Both the position numbers and the translations under genes were made by a program. Under the pieces are notes generated by a model. The model did not search any database and was not told the origin of the DNA. It worked only from the letters and a program-made list of their open reading frames with translations. Positions 25,888 to 34,797 of a stretch of DNA of 64,000 nt are shown one piece after another. This DNA comes from Pseudorhodoplanes sinuspersici. GTDB lineage: Bacteria; Pseudomonadota; Alphaproteobacteria; Rhizobiales; Xanthobacteraceae. Each line of letters opens with the position of its first letter. Positions within the stretch are counted from its first letter, which is position 1. The DNA lies in contig NZ_CP021112.1 of NCBI RefSeq assembly GCF_002119765.1, forward strand, positions 3,714,501 through 3,778,500. Direction: 5' to 3'.

Positions 25888-27747
25888 ATGAGTCTGTCTC
25901 AGGCTCTCAATACGTCGGTCGCCGGTTTGAAGGTGGCGCAGACCGGACTGTCTGTGATCGCCTCAAACGTGGCGAATGCGGAAACACCGGGCTATGTCCG
26001 CAAAACCCTACATCAAAGTGCTGTCAGCATCGGTGCGGCAGGGGTCAGCGTACGGACCGAATCGATCAACCGCGAGCTCGACGCCTACCTGCAGCGGCAA
26101 TTACGAACCGAAGCGGCGGGAGGCGCCTATGCAAGCCTCCGTGCCGATTTTTATTCGCAGTTGCAGCGCATCTACGGTGATCCCGGCGCCGAAGCGACGT
26201 TGGAAACGTCCTACAGCAATTTTACGACGGCGCTACAGGGGCTCAGTACGTCGCCGGATGCGCCGGCTGCACGGAGCGCGGTGATCAGTGCAGCGCAGGT
26301 GCTGGCGCAGCAGCTCAACAGCATGTCGACCGCCATTCAGGGGATGCGGAGCGACGCCGAGCTGGGGCTGAGCGATTCGGTTCAACGTGCCAACAACGCG
26401 ATGCAGCAAATCGCGGCGATCAATCGTCAACTCGCGCTGAATACGCGGCCCGATGCTGCCACGGCATCGCTGCTCGATCAGCGTGACGCCTATATCGACG
26501 AGTTGTCTCAGTTGATGGACATCCGGGTCGTTCCCGGCGATCTCAATCAGATCAATGTCTTCACCAATTCTGGCGTCCAGTTGGTTGGAACGGATGCTGC
26601 GAAGCTCAAATTCGATCCGCAAGGAACGATGACTGCTGCGGCGCAATGGTCGCCTGACGCAGGCAAACGTACCGTCGGCACGCTGACGCTGGTAACGCCA
26701 ACCGGCGGCGAAGTCGATCTGCTCATGAACGGCTCGATCCGTTCGGGGGAGATTGCAGCCTATATCGAGATGCGTGACGACATTCTGGTGCAGGCGCAGG
26801 CTCAGCTCGATGAACTCGCGGCCATGATGGCATCGGCACTCTCGGATGCCACCATTCCCAGCACAGCAGTCACATCGGGAGCCCAGACGGGCTTTGACAT
26901 CGACACGGCGGGCCTTCTCAACGGCAACAAGATCAACCTGACCTATACAGACAATACCGGTCAGCAGCGCAACGTCACGATCGTTCGCGTCGATGATACG
27001 TCGGCCTTGCCTTTGTCGAACGATGCGACCGCCGATCCCAACGATACGGTGATTGGGGTGAGCTTTACCGGCGGCCTTGCAGATGTTGCACAGGCGCTGA
27101 ACAGCCATTTCAACGGCAAGGTCAATTTTTCAGCCTCCGGCAACACACTGCGCATCCTCGACGATGGCGCTGCCAATAACACCACAATCAACGCAGTGAC
27201 CGCGACCGTGACGCGGACGGGTTTAAGCGGGGACGGCGCGGAACTGCCTCTCTTCACCGACGGGTTCAGCGCTTATACCGGCGCCATTACAGGATCCGGT
27301 TCGCAAAGCATCGGCCTGGCCGGACGATTGACGGTCAATCCGGATCTTGTCGCCGATCCGAGCAAGCTGGTCGTTTATCAGGCTGGCACGGAGGCGGGCG
27401 ATGCGACACGGCCGAACTTCATCCTCGACAAGTTGACCAAGGCTTCGGTCACATTCTCCGCCAAAACCGGCATTGGTTCGGTAGCGGCCCCGTTCAAAGG
27501 CACCATTTCATCGTTCTTGCGTCAGGTGATCAGCGTGCAGGGCGAGGCCGCCGCGAACGCTGAAAATCTGGCGATCGGTCAGAATGTCGTCGTCAATGCA
27601 CTCAAGGAACGGGTGGCGGACGACTCCGCCGTTAACATCGATGTCGAGATGGCGAACCTTTTGAACCTGCAGAATGCTTACGGCGCCAATGCCCGGGTCA
27701 TGTCGGTTGTGAAAGAGATGTTCGACCAACTGATGAATATGGTGTGA
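25888..27747 (+). CDS. flgK: hook-filament junction protein FlgK (HAP1)
   Basis: 619 residues. The N-terminus SLSQALNTSVAGLKVAQTGL plus VIASNVANAETPGYVRK and the C-terminus NIDVEMANLLNLQNAYGANARVM are typical of FlgK, which caps the hook and joins it to the filament. The middle contains an IN-like segment (residues 345-420) and beta-rich surface domains. GAGGAG lies before the ATG. It is separated from flgE by 28 bp and from flgL by 7 bp, so the three are one operon. Confidence 0.95.
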   Translation: MSLSQALNTSVAGLKVAQTGLSVIASNVANAETPGYVRKTLHQSAVSIGAAGVSVRTESINRELDAYLQRQLRTEAAGGAYASLRADFYSQLQRIYGDPGAEATLETSYSNFTTALQGLSTSPDAPAARSAVISAAQVLAQQLNSMSTAIQGMRSDAELGLSDSVQRANNAMQQIAAINRQLALNTRPDAATASLLDQRDAYIDELSQLMDIRVVPGDLNQINVFTNSGVQLVGTDAAKLKFDPQGTMTAAAQWSPDAGKRTVGTLTLVTPTGGEVDLLMNGSIRSGEIAAYIEMRDDILVQAQAQLDELAAMMASALSDATIPSTAVTSGAQTGFDIDTAGLLNGNKINLTYTDNTGQQRNVTIVRVDDTSALPLSNDATADPNDTVIGVSFTGGLADVAQALNSHFNGKVNFSASGNTLRILDDGAANNTTINAVTATVTRTGLSGDGAELPLFTDGFSAYTGAITGSGSQSIGLAGRLTVNPDLVADPSKLVVYQAGTEAGDATRPNFILDKLTKASVTFSAKTGIGSVAAPFKGTISSFLRQVISVQGEAAANAENLAIGQNVVVNALKERVADDSAVNIDVEMANLLNLQNAYGANARVMSVVKEMFDQLMNMV

Positions 27748-27754
27748 GGATAAG

Positions 27755-29257
27755 ATGAGTATCGGTATCGGTACACGCTCGCTGCTGCTGACCCAGTCCC
27801 TTGTCGGAATGCGGTCGCAGATGGCCGATCTGCAGCGGCAATTCGCGACCGGAAAGCGGTCCGACGATTATGCCGGCATCGGCCTCAATCGCGGGCTGAC
27901 GGTCAGCTTGCGTTCCCAACTCGCCGCAACCGCGAGTTATGGCGACACCATCACCAATCTCAATGTGCGGATCGATCTGGCGGAATCGGTCCTCTCGCGC
28001 ATCGGCGAAATCGGCATGGAGACGAAGAATTCCGTCGCCGAGATGACGTCGGAGGAAGGCCGTATCAATGCGCAGGGCTCCGCCAAGTCGGCGCTCGGCG
28101 AAATGCTGGGTCTTCTCAATTCGCGTGCGGGCGACCGTTATATCTTCTCAGGGCTGGCCGCCGATACGCCATCGGTGGAATCGCTCGATATGATCATGGA
28201 CGGCGATGCCGCTCACGCCGGATTCAGTCAGATCGTGTCGGAACGCCTTCAGGCCGATATGGGCAGTTCGGGCCTTGGGCGCCTGGTGATCTCATCGCCG
28301 GCGCCGGGTAGCGTCAGCATTGCCGAAGATGTGGCCGGTTCGGTGTTCGGCTTCAAATTGAATGCAATCAGCTCGACGCTGAGCGGCTCGACGGTGAGTG
28401 GCCCTGCGGCAACGCCACCCGCAGCGCCGGAGATGTCAATCGATCTCGGCGGGGTCAATCCTGCCTCCGGCGAGAAGGTCAGTTTCACATTCGATCTGCC
28501 GGACGGATCAAAGGAAACGATTACACTGACGGCAACGACAACGGTTCCGCCCGGCGCCGGTGAATTTGCCATCGGCCAGGATTCGGCCACGACGGCCACT
28601 AATCTGCAGACGAAATTACAATCGTCGATCGGAACGCTGGCCCGCACAAGCCTGACCGCCGCTTCGGCGCTGGCGGCCGCAGATAATTTCTTCAATACGG
28701 ACGCAGCCAATCCGCCGCAGCGTGTCGACGGGCCGCCGTTCGATACGGCGACCGGTCTCGTCGCCGGCACCGCGTCCAACACCGTGATGTGGTACACGGG
28801 CGAAGCTGGCAGCCAGCCGGCACGCAGCACGGCGGCGGCGAGGATCGATCAGTCGATCACCGTCAACTACGGCTTGCGCGCGAACGAAGAAGGCATTCGC
28901 TGGCAGCTGCAGAATGTTGCTGCGCTTGCAGCGATCTCGATGGCTCCCGGCGATGCCGATTCTGAAGCGCGCGCGTCAGCGATGGCCTCTCGCCTGCGGA
29001 CCGCGCTCGATGTGCCGCAAGGCACGCAGAGCACCGCCGATATCCGCACGGAGCTCGCGGGCGCACAAAAGTCGATCGATTCGGCGAAACAGCGTCATCA
29101 ATACACCAACGCAACGCTGAGCGATTTTCTTGAGGGTATCGAAGGCATCTCGAATGAAGAAGTCGCGGCGAAAATGCTGGCGCTGCAGACCAGTCTTGAG
29201 GCCTCGATGCAGACCACGGCACGGCTGTTTCAGATGAGCATTCTCAACTACATGTAG
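27755..29257 (+). CDS. flgL: hook-filament junction protein FlgL (HAP3)
   Basis: 500 residues. The flagellin-like N-terminus (IGTRSLLLTQSLVGMRSQMADLQRQ, FATGKRSDDYAG) and C-terminus (GISNEEVAAKMLALQTSLEASMQ) match FlgL, the second junction protein between hook and filament. At 500 residues it is longer than many homologs (about 300-350), owing to a beta-rich insert between residues 200 and 370. It ends the flgE-flgK-flgL operon and is followed by a strong terminator shared with the convergent flaF side. Confidence 0.93.
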   Translation: MSIGIGTRSLLLTQSLVGMRSQMADLQRQFATGKRSDDYAGIGLNRGLTVSLRSQLAATASYGDTITNLNVRIDLAESVLSRIGEIGMETKNSVAEMTSEEGRINAQGSAKSALGEMLGLLNSRAGDRYIFSGLAADTPSVESLDMIMDGDAAHAGFSQIVSERLQADMGSSGLGRLVISSPAPGSVSIAEDVAGSVFGFKLNAISSTLSGSTVSGPAATPPAAPEMSIDLGGVNPASGEKVSFTFDLPDGSKETITLTATTTVPPGAGEFAIGQDSATTATNLQTKLQSSIGTLARTSLTAASALAAADNFFNTDAANPPQRVDGPPFDTATGLVAGTASNTVMWYTGEAGSQPARSTAAARIDQSITVNYGLRANEEGIRWQLQNVAALAAISMAPGDADSEARASAMASRLRTALDVPQGTQSTADIRTELAGAQKSIDSAKQRHQYTNATLSDFLEGIEGISNEEVAAKMLALQTSLEASMQTTARLFQMSILNYM

Positions 29258-29276
29258 CCTGTCTTCACGACGCAAT

Positions 29277-29306
29277 AAAAAAGGCCCGCGATGCGGGCCT
29301 TTTTTG
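29277..29306. terminator. bidirectional intrinsic terminator between flgL and flaF
   Basis: GGCCCGC-GAT-GCGGGCC hairpin flanked by six A and seven T, so it can stop both the flgEKL transcript and the convergent flbT-flaF transcript. Confidence 0.92.
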
Positions 29307-29322
29307 TCGAATGGATCTGACG

Positions 29323-29688
29323 TCAGGCGCGGCCGCTGAGGCCTGCTGCCAGCTGACGGTTGATGTTGATCAGGCTGCGCAGCCGCTCCGGTGCCGGATT
29401 GCCGCTGACATTCAACGTGTGATTCATCACGAAGATGCCGATATTGGCGATGTTCTGACGCAGTTCTGCCGGCAACGGATTGTCGTTGTTCGTGACCGAT
29501 GTGAGAAACACCGTCCAGAGTTTGCGGTTGAACAGCAACGCGTGATCGAGCGCGCCGCGCTGGCCTTCCCAATCGTCGTGGATCATTTGCAATCGCGATG
29601 CAGCGCGCAGCAGAAGCTGGGCTTCGAGATCACGCGGACTTGCGGTCTGTTGTGCTACCGTTCCGTAGGCTTTGGCCGCATGATGCAT
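29323..29688 (-). CDS. flaF: flagellar biosynthesis regulator FlaF
   Basis: 121 residues in helices, starting HHAAKAYGTVAQQTASPRDLE, the conserved FlaF start. FlaF is an alphaproteobacterial cytoplasmic protein needed for flagellin secretion or translation and acts opposite to FlbT in Caulobacter. The 5' end overlaps the flbT gene by 59 bp in a different frame, so the two are probably translationally coupled. Both lie downstream of the flagellin genes in the same orientation. Confidence 0.92.
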   Translation of the reverse strand: MHHAAKAYGTVAQQTASPRDLEAQLLLRAASRLQMIHDDWEGQRGALDHALLFNRKLWTVFLTSVTNNDNPLPAELRQNIANIGIFVMNHTLNVSGNPAPERLRSLININRQLAAGLSGRA

Positions 29689-30064
29689 GCGTTAACAGCT
29701 CCTGTTCGTAGTCAATCAGTTTTTTGGCTGATTTCAATGCCTTATAGAGATCGCCTGTTAAAATATGATTGTTGATCTCGGCGACGTGCGACCATGCGCT
29801 GGGTGCCGCGTCAACAATGTCCTTCATCAACGCGAAATAAACTTCGTGCTGATCGGTCGGATTGCCGCCGATATACATGAGCTGCACAGCGAGATAGATG
29901 CGCTTGGCCGGCGTATCGGCGCGGTCGGCCGTCATGATGTCTTTCTCGCGCAGGATCGGCACATTGCCGTCCACCAGAAATCGTGTCCGCTGATCGCTGT
30001 TGGTGATGACGCAGTCGCCGATCAGGATGCGTTCGTTCGGCTTCAGTTCGACCTTAAGGGCCAT
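29630..30064 (-). CDS. flbT: flagellin mRNA regulator FlbT
   Basis: 144 residues from ATG 30064, starting MALKVELKPNERILIGDCVI, diagnostic for FlbT. FlbT binds the 5' leader of flagellin mRNA and promotes its decay when hook assembly is incomplete. The longer ORF start at 30208 is not used, because the family begins at MALKVEL. The C-terminal 20 residues lie in the region overlapping flaF. A candidate sigma-54 element is 34 bp upstream. Confidence 0.93.
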   Translation of the reverse strand: MALKVELKPNERILIGDCVITNSDQRTRFLVDGNVPILREKDIMTADRADTPAKRIYLAVQLMYIGGNPTDQHEVYFALMKDIVDAAPSAWSHVAEINNHILTGDLYKALKSAKKLIDYEQELLTHASCGQSLRNGSTTDRKSA

Positions 30065-30097
30065 AGCGTGCTCCACGGAGACAGAGGGCGGTGACTG

Positions 30098-30112
30098 GCA
30101 AAGGCTTTGCCC
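30098..30112 (-). promoter_or_regulatory. candidate sigma-54 element before flbT
   Basis: The minus strand reads GGGCAAAGCCTTTGC, matching GGCA at -24 and TTGC at -12 with the right spacing. The sequence is nearly palindromic, so the plus strand also fits, and no ftr-like site lies about 100 bp upstream. It is less secure than the flgE, flgF and flgI sites. Confidence 0.4.
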
Positions 30113-30164
30113 GGAATCGTCCGCCCATGGCTGCGATCCTTCGGCGTTTATGGTTAAGGACGTG

Positions 30165-30197
30165 TAAACAAAAGCGGCGGGGGTTGCCCCCGCCGCT
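30165..30197 (-). terminator. intrinsic terminator after flagellin 1
   Basis: Hairpin AGCGGCGGGGG / CCCCCGCCGCT followed on the minus strand by TTTTGTTT. It lies 30 bp after the flagellin stop and separates it from flbT. Confidence 0.88.
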
Positions 30198-30227
30198 GGG
30201 AATTCCACTGAAAATCTGAGTGCCGCC

Positions 30228-32021
30228 TTATCCGAACAGGCGGAGCACTGCCTGGTCGGCCTGCGCCGAGAGCGACAAGGCGGTGGTTGAGAGGGACTGG
30301 CGGGTCTGGAGGGCCAGCATGTTGGCGCCTTCCTCGTTGGTGTCGGCGAGGACCAGATTGTCGGCGCCGGTTTCGAGTGTCTGGATCAGCGACTTGGTGA
30401 AGTTCTGGCGCGTTTCGACGGTGCCGAGCTTGGTGCCGAATGTCGCCGCCTGGGTGCGCAGCGTACGCAGCGCGGTATCGATTCTGGCCAGAACCGCATC
30501 GGTAGTGATGTTGTTCTGGAAATCGTCGCCGGTCAGCTCGGTGAGGCCGAGACCCGCCGCGGTGAAATCGACACCTTCGATATTCAGCATGCTGCTGCCG
30601 TCTTCGTTGAAAATCACCTTCAGACTGTCGCTGAGAAGCAGATTGACGCCGTTATAGGAGGAATCGCGGGCGAGGGCGTCGATCTGGGCGATCGTCTCGT
30701 TGAACTCGCGCTGATAATCGGCGCGCTGATCACTCGGACTGGTGACGGTGACGGACGGGGTGTAGACGCCGTTATTGGTTCCGACGAGGCCGAAGGTCGT
30801 CGGGGCGTTGCCGGTGCCGGTGATCGTGATGATGTCAGACGTGGTCGAGGTGATTTCGATCTGATTGCTGGCGTTGAAAGCGGCCGTAACGCCCGTGGGC
30901 AGTGTGAGCCCGCCCAGCCAGGCTGTGAGATCGGCGCGGTTGGTGGCAGCCGTGATGTTGAATGTCTGGGCTGCGCCCGAACCGATCTGGATGCTGATCG
31001 ACTGTCCGGCCAGAGCGCTGAGCGTGGTGTTGGTGGCTTCATAGGCGGTTGCCGCAAAGCCGAGGTTGGTGCCGAGCGTTCCGCCGACCGTGAACTGGCC
31101 ACCAGCCGCAGCGCTGATCTGCAGATTGCCGCCTGCATCGGCAACTGTAATGCCCGTCAAGCTTGAGGCCGCCACCGCGGCGGACAGCTCCGTAAGGTCG
31201 GTGAATGTGCCGTCAGCAGCAACGGCTCCAGCGGCGACCTTGCGGAATGTCGCTGTGTTGGTGCCATCGTTGATCGTCAGCGTGTCGCCATCAACATTGG
31301 CGGTCGCCGTTCCTTGTGCAGCGGCGGTGCCGCCGACTGTAAAGCTTTGGGTGAAGTTGCCCTTGATCGAGATCGTGCCACCAGCCTCGGTGACGTCTAC
31401 GGCGGTGCCAAAAGCACTTTGAATCGCCGTTGCAAAATCAGCAGCCGTCGTGAAGCCGATATTGCCAGGAGAGACGCCATCGGTACCCGTGTCGGATTCG
31501 AAGCTGACCGTGACACCACCGAAGGTCAGGGAGAAGGTCTGACCGTCGGCCCAGTCGGTCGCCAGGTCGGTTGCGTCGATCACCACTTCCGATTGGACCG
31601 AGGCTGTCGCAGCGGCAATGCTGGTCGTAAAGTTCGCCGTGCTGGTCGCTGTAGCCGGCACATCCGGTGCAATGGCAGCCCCGGTGATCGTCTGATTGTA
31701 GGTCGCGACCGGCTGGCTGGTCTGTCGCGCCTGTTTGGCGAGCGACTTGGCTGATTCCACCAGCTTGGTGATGGCGGTGATGCCGATATCGGCCTGCTCG
31801 ATGGTCTTTTGCGACTGACCGATTGCATCGAGCAGCGCGTTCATGTCACCGGCGCGGTTGTTCAGCGCGGCTGCGGTGAAATAGTTGAAAGGATTGTCGA
31901 GTGCGGTGTTGACCTTCTTGCCGGTGGCGAGCCGGTTCTGGGTCAAGGCCATAAGGTCTGCAGTATTCTGCAGCGAAAGCAGGTTTTTCCGGACGCCAGC
32001 GGACAGAACGATATCGCCCAT
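30228..32021 (-). CDS. fliC: flagellin (large), copy 1
   Basis: 597 residues from ATG 32021 (preceded by AAGGGAA). The N-terminal D0/D1 region (GVRKNLLSLQNTADLM, NRLATGKKVNTALDNP) and C-terminal D1/D0 (NMLALQTRQSLSTTALSLSA) form the filament core. The central 330 residues are surface-exposed beta domains with IN-type repeats (TLSALAGQSISIQIGSG). It is about twice the length of simple rhizobial flagellins. It is closely related to copy 2, sharing exact blocks such as DLATDWADGQTFSLTFGGV and GDTLTINDGTNTATFRKVA, so the two arose by duplication. Confidence 0.95.
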   Translation of the reverse strand: MGDIVLSAGVRKNLLSLQNTADLMALTQNRLATGKKVNTALDNPFNYFTAAALNNRAGDMNALLDAIGQSQKTIEQADIGITAITKLVESAKSLAKQARQTSQPVATYNQTITGAAIAPDVPATATSTANFTTSIAAATASVQSEVVIDATDLATDWADGQTFSLTFGGVTVSFESDTGTDGVSPGNIGFTTAADFATAIQSAFGTAVDVTEAGGTISIKGNFTQSFTVGGTAAAQGTATANVDGDTLTINDGTNTATFRKVAAGAVAADGTFTDLTELSAAVAASSLTGITVADAGGNLQISAAAGGQFTVGGTLGTNLGFAATAYEATNTTLSALAGQSISIQIGSGAAQTFNITAATNRADLTAWLGGLTLPTGVTAAFNASNQIEITSTTSDIITITGTGNAPTTFGLVGTNNGVYTPSVTVTSPSDQRADYQREFNETIAQIDALARDSSYNGVNLLLSDSLKVIFNEDGSSMLNIEGVDFTAAGLGLTELTGDDFQNNITTDAVLARIDTALRTLRTQAATFGTKLGTVETRQNFTKSLIQTLETGADNLVLADTNEEGANMLALQTRQSLSTTALSLSAQADQAVLRLFG

Positions 32022-32143
32022 AATGGGATTCCCTTTTATCGAAATGAATCGGTGCCGCTTATGCGGTTCGCTTCGCCTCGATAATCTTCTGGTAACCCTA
32101 ATGGCCGGTAAAAAAATCCTTTCGCAGAAGTTAACGCACGCAA

Positions 32144-32178
32144 GCAAAAAGAAACGGCGGGGTTAACCCCCGCCGTTT
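32144..32178 (-). terminator. intrinsic terminator after flagellin 2
   Basis: Hairpin AAACGGCGGGG / CCCCGCCGTTT with a small AT loop, followed on the minus strand by TTTCTTTTT. It separates the two flagellin genes, so copy 1 must have its own promoter in the 120 bp that remain. Confidence 0.88.
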
Positions 32179-32203
32179 CCCAGTCCGGAAAAGCCTTTCT
32201 GGC

Positions 32204-34000
32204 TTAGAACAGACGCAGCACCGCCTGGTCGGCCTGCGCGGAGAGCGACAGAGCCGTGGTGGAGAGCTGTTGACGGGTCTGCAGGGCGAGAAGGTTCGCA
32301 CCTTCTTCGTTGGTGTCGGCGAGCACGAGTGCGTCGGCGCCGACCTGCAGGTTGTTGACCATGTTCTTGGTGAAGTCCTGACGGGTCTGCACCGTGGTCA
32401 GGTTCGAGCCGAACTTGGAGGCCTGGGTCCGCAGGCTGGACAAGGCGGCATCGATTTTCGTCAGAACCTCGTCGATCTGGCCGTTGGTCTGGAACTCGTT
32501 TCCATTCAGTGCGGTCAGGCCGAGCGACGTCGAGTCGAAGCTCACCCCTTTGATGGTCAGCGAGCTCGAGCCGTCTTCGTTGAACGCCACCTTGAGCTCG
32601 TCGCCGTTCAGCAGGTTGATGCCGTTATACGACGCATCCGAAGCCAGCGTATCGATCTGCTTGAGCAGGTCATTGTACTGGTTCTGATAGGTCGTACGGG
32701 TATCGCTGAAGGTTGGAACCGTCGCCGTCGGGGAGTGTACGCCATCCTCGTCGGTCAAGCCGAGCGCGGTGTTCACAGCAGCGTTGCTGCCATTGACGGT
32801 GATCTTCTCCTTCGATGTCGAAGTCACCGACAATACGCCAGCGCCCGAGATCGATGCAGTAACACCCGTGCCCAATTCCAGATCGCCAACCCACTCCTCC
32901 AGGTCGGCGCGGGTTGTCGTCGCCGTGAAGGTGAAGGTGTTCGCATCTTCATCGCCGACCTGGATGGTGAGCGACTGACCCGCGAGAGCGCCGAGAGTCG
33001 TGTTGGTCGCTTCATAGGCAGTCGCCGCAAAGCCAAAGTCTGTGCCGAGCGTGCCACCAACCGTGAATTGGCCGCCAGCAGCAGCACTGATCTGCAGGTT
33101 GCTGCCCGAAGCTGCGGCCGTGATGCCGGTCAGATTGGAGGCCGTCACAGCAGCGCTTAGTTCCGCCAGATTGCTGAAGGTGCCGTCAGCCGCAACAGCG
33201 CCCGACGCCACCTTACGGAAGGTCGCCGTGTTGGTGCCGTCGTTGATCGTCAGCGTGTCGCCGTCGACAGCAGCAGTGTCTGTGCCTTGGGCGGCAGCCG
33301 AGCCACCAACGGTGAAGCTCTGGGTGAAGTTACCGGCGACCGTGATGTTGCCGGCGCCATCGTCGCTGACGCTGACTGCGTCGCCAAAAGCCGACTGAAT
33401 GGCCGCTGCGAGTTCGTCTGCATCGGTAAAGCCAATGTTACCGGCGCCTACGCCATCAGTGCCGGTATCGGATTCGAAGGTCGCCGTTACGCCACCAAAG
33501 GTGAGAGAGAAGGTTTGTCCGTCAGCCCAGTCGGTGGCGAGATCGGTTGCGTCGATTGCGACTGACGACTGGACCGAGGCGGTCGCAGCAGCAATTGTTG
33601 CCGTGAAAGTTGACGTGCTAGTGGCGGTCGCGTTGGTATCGGCGGCAATCGCGGTTCCAGCGATGTTCAGAGCATAAGTAGCTGCCGGAGCCGAAGACTG
33701 CTGGGCCTGCTTGGCGAGCGACTTGGCCGATTCGACCAGCTTGGTCAGCGAGGTGATGCCGGTGTCCGCGGCCTTCAGGGTCTGCTGAGCCTGGTTGATC
33801 GAATCCAGCAGCGTGCTCAGATCGCTGGCGCGATTGTTGAGCGATTGGGAAGTGAAGAAGCTTGCGGGATTGTCGAGTGCCGAGTTGACCTTCTTGCCGG
33901 TCGCCAGGCGGTTCTGCGTCATGCTCATGAGCTGAGCGGTCGACTGCAGGGAGAGGAGGTTCTGACGAACCGAAGAGGAGAGAGTGATATCGGAAGCCAT
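32204..34000 (-). CDS. fliC: flagellin (large), copy 2
   Basis: 598 residues. ATG 34000 gives MASDITLSSSVRQNLLSLQS; an in-frame GTG at 34024 is less likely. The core regions (NRLATGKKVNSALDNPASFF at the N-end, NLLALQTRQQLSTTALSLSA at the C-end) match filament flagellins. The central beta domain carries IN-like modules (TLGALAGQSLTIQVGDED) and is highly similar to copy 1 up to about residue 340, then less so (470-490 differ). Both are secreted by the flagellar export system. The upstream gap of 237 bp contains leader hairpins that could be FlbT targets. Confidence 0.95.
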   Translation of the reverse strand: MASDITLSSSVRQNLLSLQSTAQLMSMTQNRLATGKKVNSALDNPASFFTSQSLNNRASDLSTLLDSINQAQQTLKAADTGITSLTKLVESAKSLAKQAQQSSAPAATYALNIAGTAIAADTNATATSTSTFTATIAAATASVQSSVAIDATDLATDWADGQTFSLTFGGVTATFESDTGTDGVGAGNIGFTDADELAAAIQSAFGDAVSVSDDGAGNITVAGNFTQSFTVGGSAAAQGTDTAAVDGDTLTINDGTNTATFRKVASGAVAADGTFSNLAELSAAVTASNLTGITAAASGSNLQISAAAGGQFTVGGTLGTDFGFAATAYEATNTTLGALAGQSLTIQVGDEDANTFTFTATTTRADLEEWVGDLELGTGVTASISGAGVLSVTSTSKEKITVNGSNAAVNTALGLTDEDGVHSPTATVPTFSDTRTTYQNQYNDLLKQIDTLASDASYNGINLLNGDELKVAFNEDGSSSLTIKGVSFDSTSLGLTALNGNEFQTNGQIDEVLTKIDAALSSLRTQASKFGSNLTTVQTRQDFTKNMVNNLQVGADALVLADTNEEGANLLALQTRQQLSTTALSLSAQADQAVLRLF

Positions 34001-34035
34001 TGTAACGCAACCTTTCTGGTTCACTTAGAAACGCC

Positions 34036-34051
34036 GATCCATCCGTGGATC
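34036..34051 (-). promoter_or_regulatory. inverted repeat in leader of flagellin 2
   Basis: GATCCA-TCCG-TGGATC is a perfect 6-bp inverted repeat 36 bp before the flagellin start. As RNA it would form a small hairpin next to the ribosome-binding site. FlbT acts on flagellin leaders in Caulobacter, so it is a candidate site, but no such link is shown. Confidence 0.4.
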
Positions 34052-34159
34052 GCATCGGTTTGATCGCATGGCCCCCTTGAAAACGCCGTTAAGGAACGTG
34101 GTTAACCAGTTGACAATGCGTGAACTGAGCCCTTTGTTTCTCAATGGTTATCTTCATGT

Positions 34160-34179
34160 TTCGGTAACGTGTTGCCGAA
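34160..34179. promoter_or_regulatory. inverted repeat upstream of flagellin 2
   Basis: TTCGGTAAC-GT-GTTGCCGAA pairs at 8 of 9 positions and lies 160 bp upstream of the flagellin start, in a gene-free and AT-richer interval. It could be an operator; no regulator is identified. Confidence 0.35.
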
Positions 34180-34237
34180 GTGATTCGTTAACGCGTTTTC
34201 TCGCGTTTGTGTTTTTGCCAGCTTGTATGCAGGAAGC

Positions 34238-34582
34238 TCAGACCGCGAAATCCGCGCGCGGTGTATTTTCGTCAGTGTCGCTTACAGGCGGAGGCGGCGA
34301 CTCGACGGCGAGCTGCGTATAAGCCTTCTGACGCAACAGCGCTTCGTCTCTGTTGTCGCGACGCTGCTTGCGTGCTTCACGCTCGCGATTCAGCAACGAC
34401 TGGCATTGCGCGTCGAGTGCAGGATCGTGCGAACCGGAATTTTGCGCGGCTTGATCCGAGATGGACGATTGCTGTGCGGCATTGACGCTGAGCGACGGCG
34501 CCAAGTCCGTGCGGACGGCATTGCGTCCGGCCACTCTGCGCAACGTCGTGTTGCGCGGCTTGATGGTGAAACTCGTGTCCAT
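34238..34582 (-). CDS. hypothetical protein in flagellar cluster
   Basis: 114 residues from ATG 34582 (AAGGTGG upstream). The sequence is polar and low in hydrophobic residues, with a helical, charged middle (CQSLLNREREARKQRRDNRDE) that may be a coiled coil, and an acidic Pro-rich C-terminus. No signal peptide or domain is recognised. It sits between flagellin 2 and the flgN-like gene on the same strand, so a role in flagellar assembly or export is possible on context alone. Confidence 0.5.
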   Translation of the reverse strand: MDTSFTIKPRNTTLRRVAGRNAVRTDLAPSLSVNAAQQSSISDQAAQNSGSHDPALDAQCQSLLNREREARKQRRDNRDEALLRQKAYTQLAVESPPPPVSDTDENTPRADFAV

Positions 34583-34723
34583 GACCACCTTCGGCGCTTT
34601 CTGCGCCAAGCGGATGAGGTGAGGGACGCTAGTTCGACTCTTTTAATTGGCTTTCCGGGATTTCAGTAAAACTGTATCCATTCCGTATGCCATGACGGCG
34701 CGCAGGCCGAAGCTGAACGGTCC

Positions 34724-34768
34724 CGGAATCCAAAACGCGGAACTGGTCTTGGACTCCCGGCCGTTTCG
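34724..34768. repeat. degenerate inverted repeat downstream of flgN-like gene
   Basis: AACGGTCCCGGAATCCAA is matched, with one gap and some changes, by TTGGACTCCCGGCCGTT 10 bp later. The core CCCGGAATCC is shared with the repeat at 63898-64000, so this may be a decayed copy of that element. It may also reduce read-through. Confidence 0.4.
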
Positions 34769-34797
34769 TTTTTGACGCCCATGAAACCTGAAACGAA

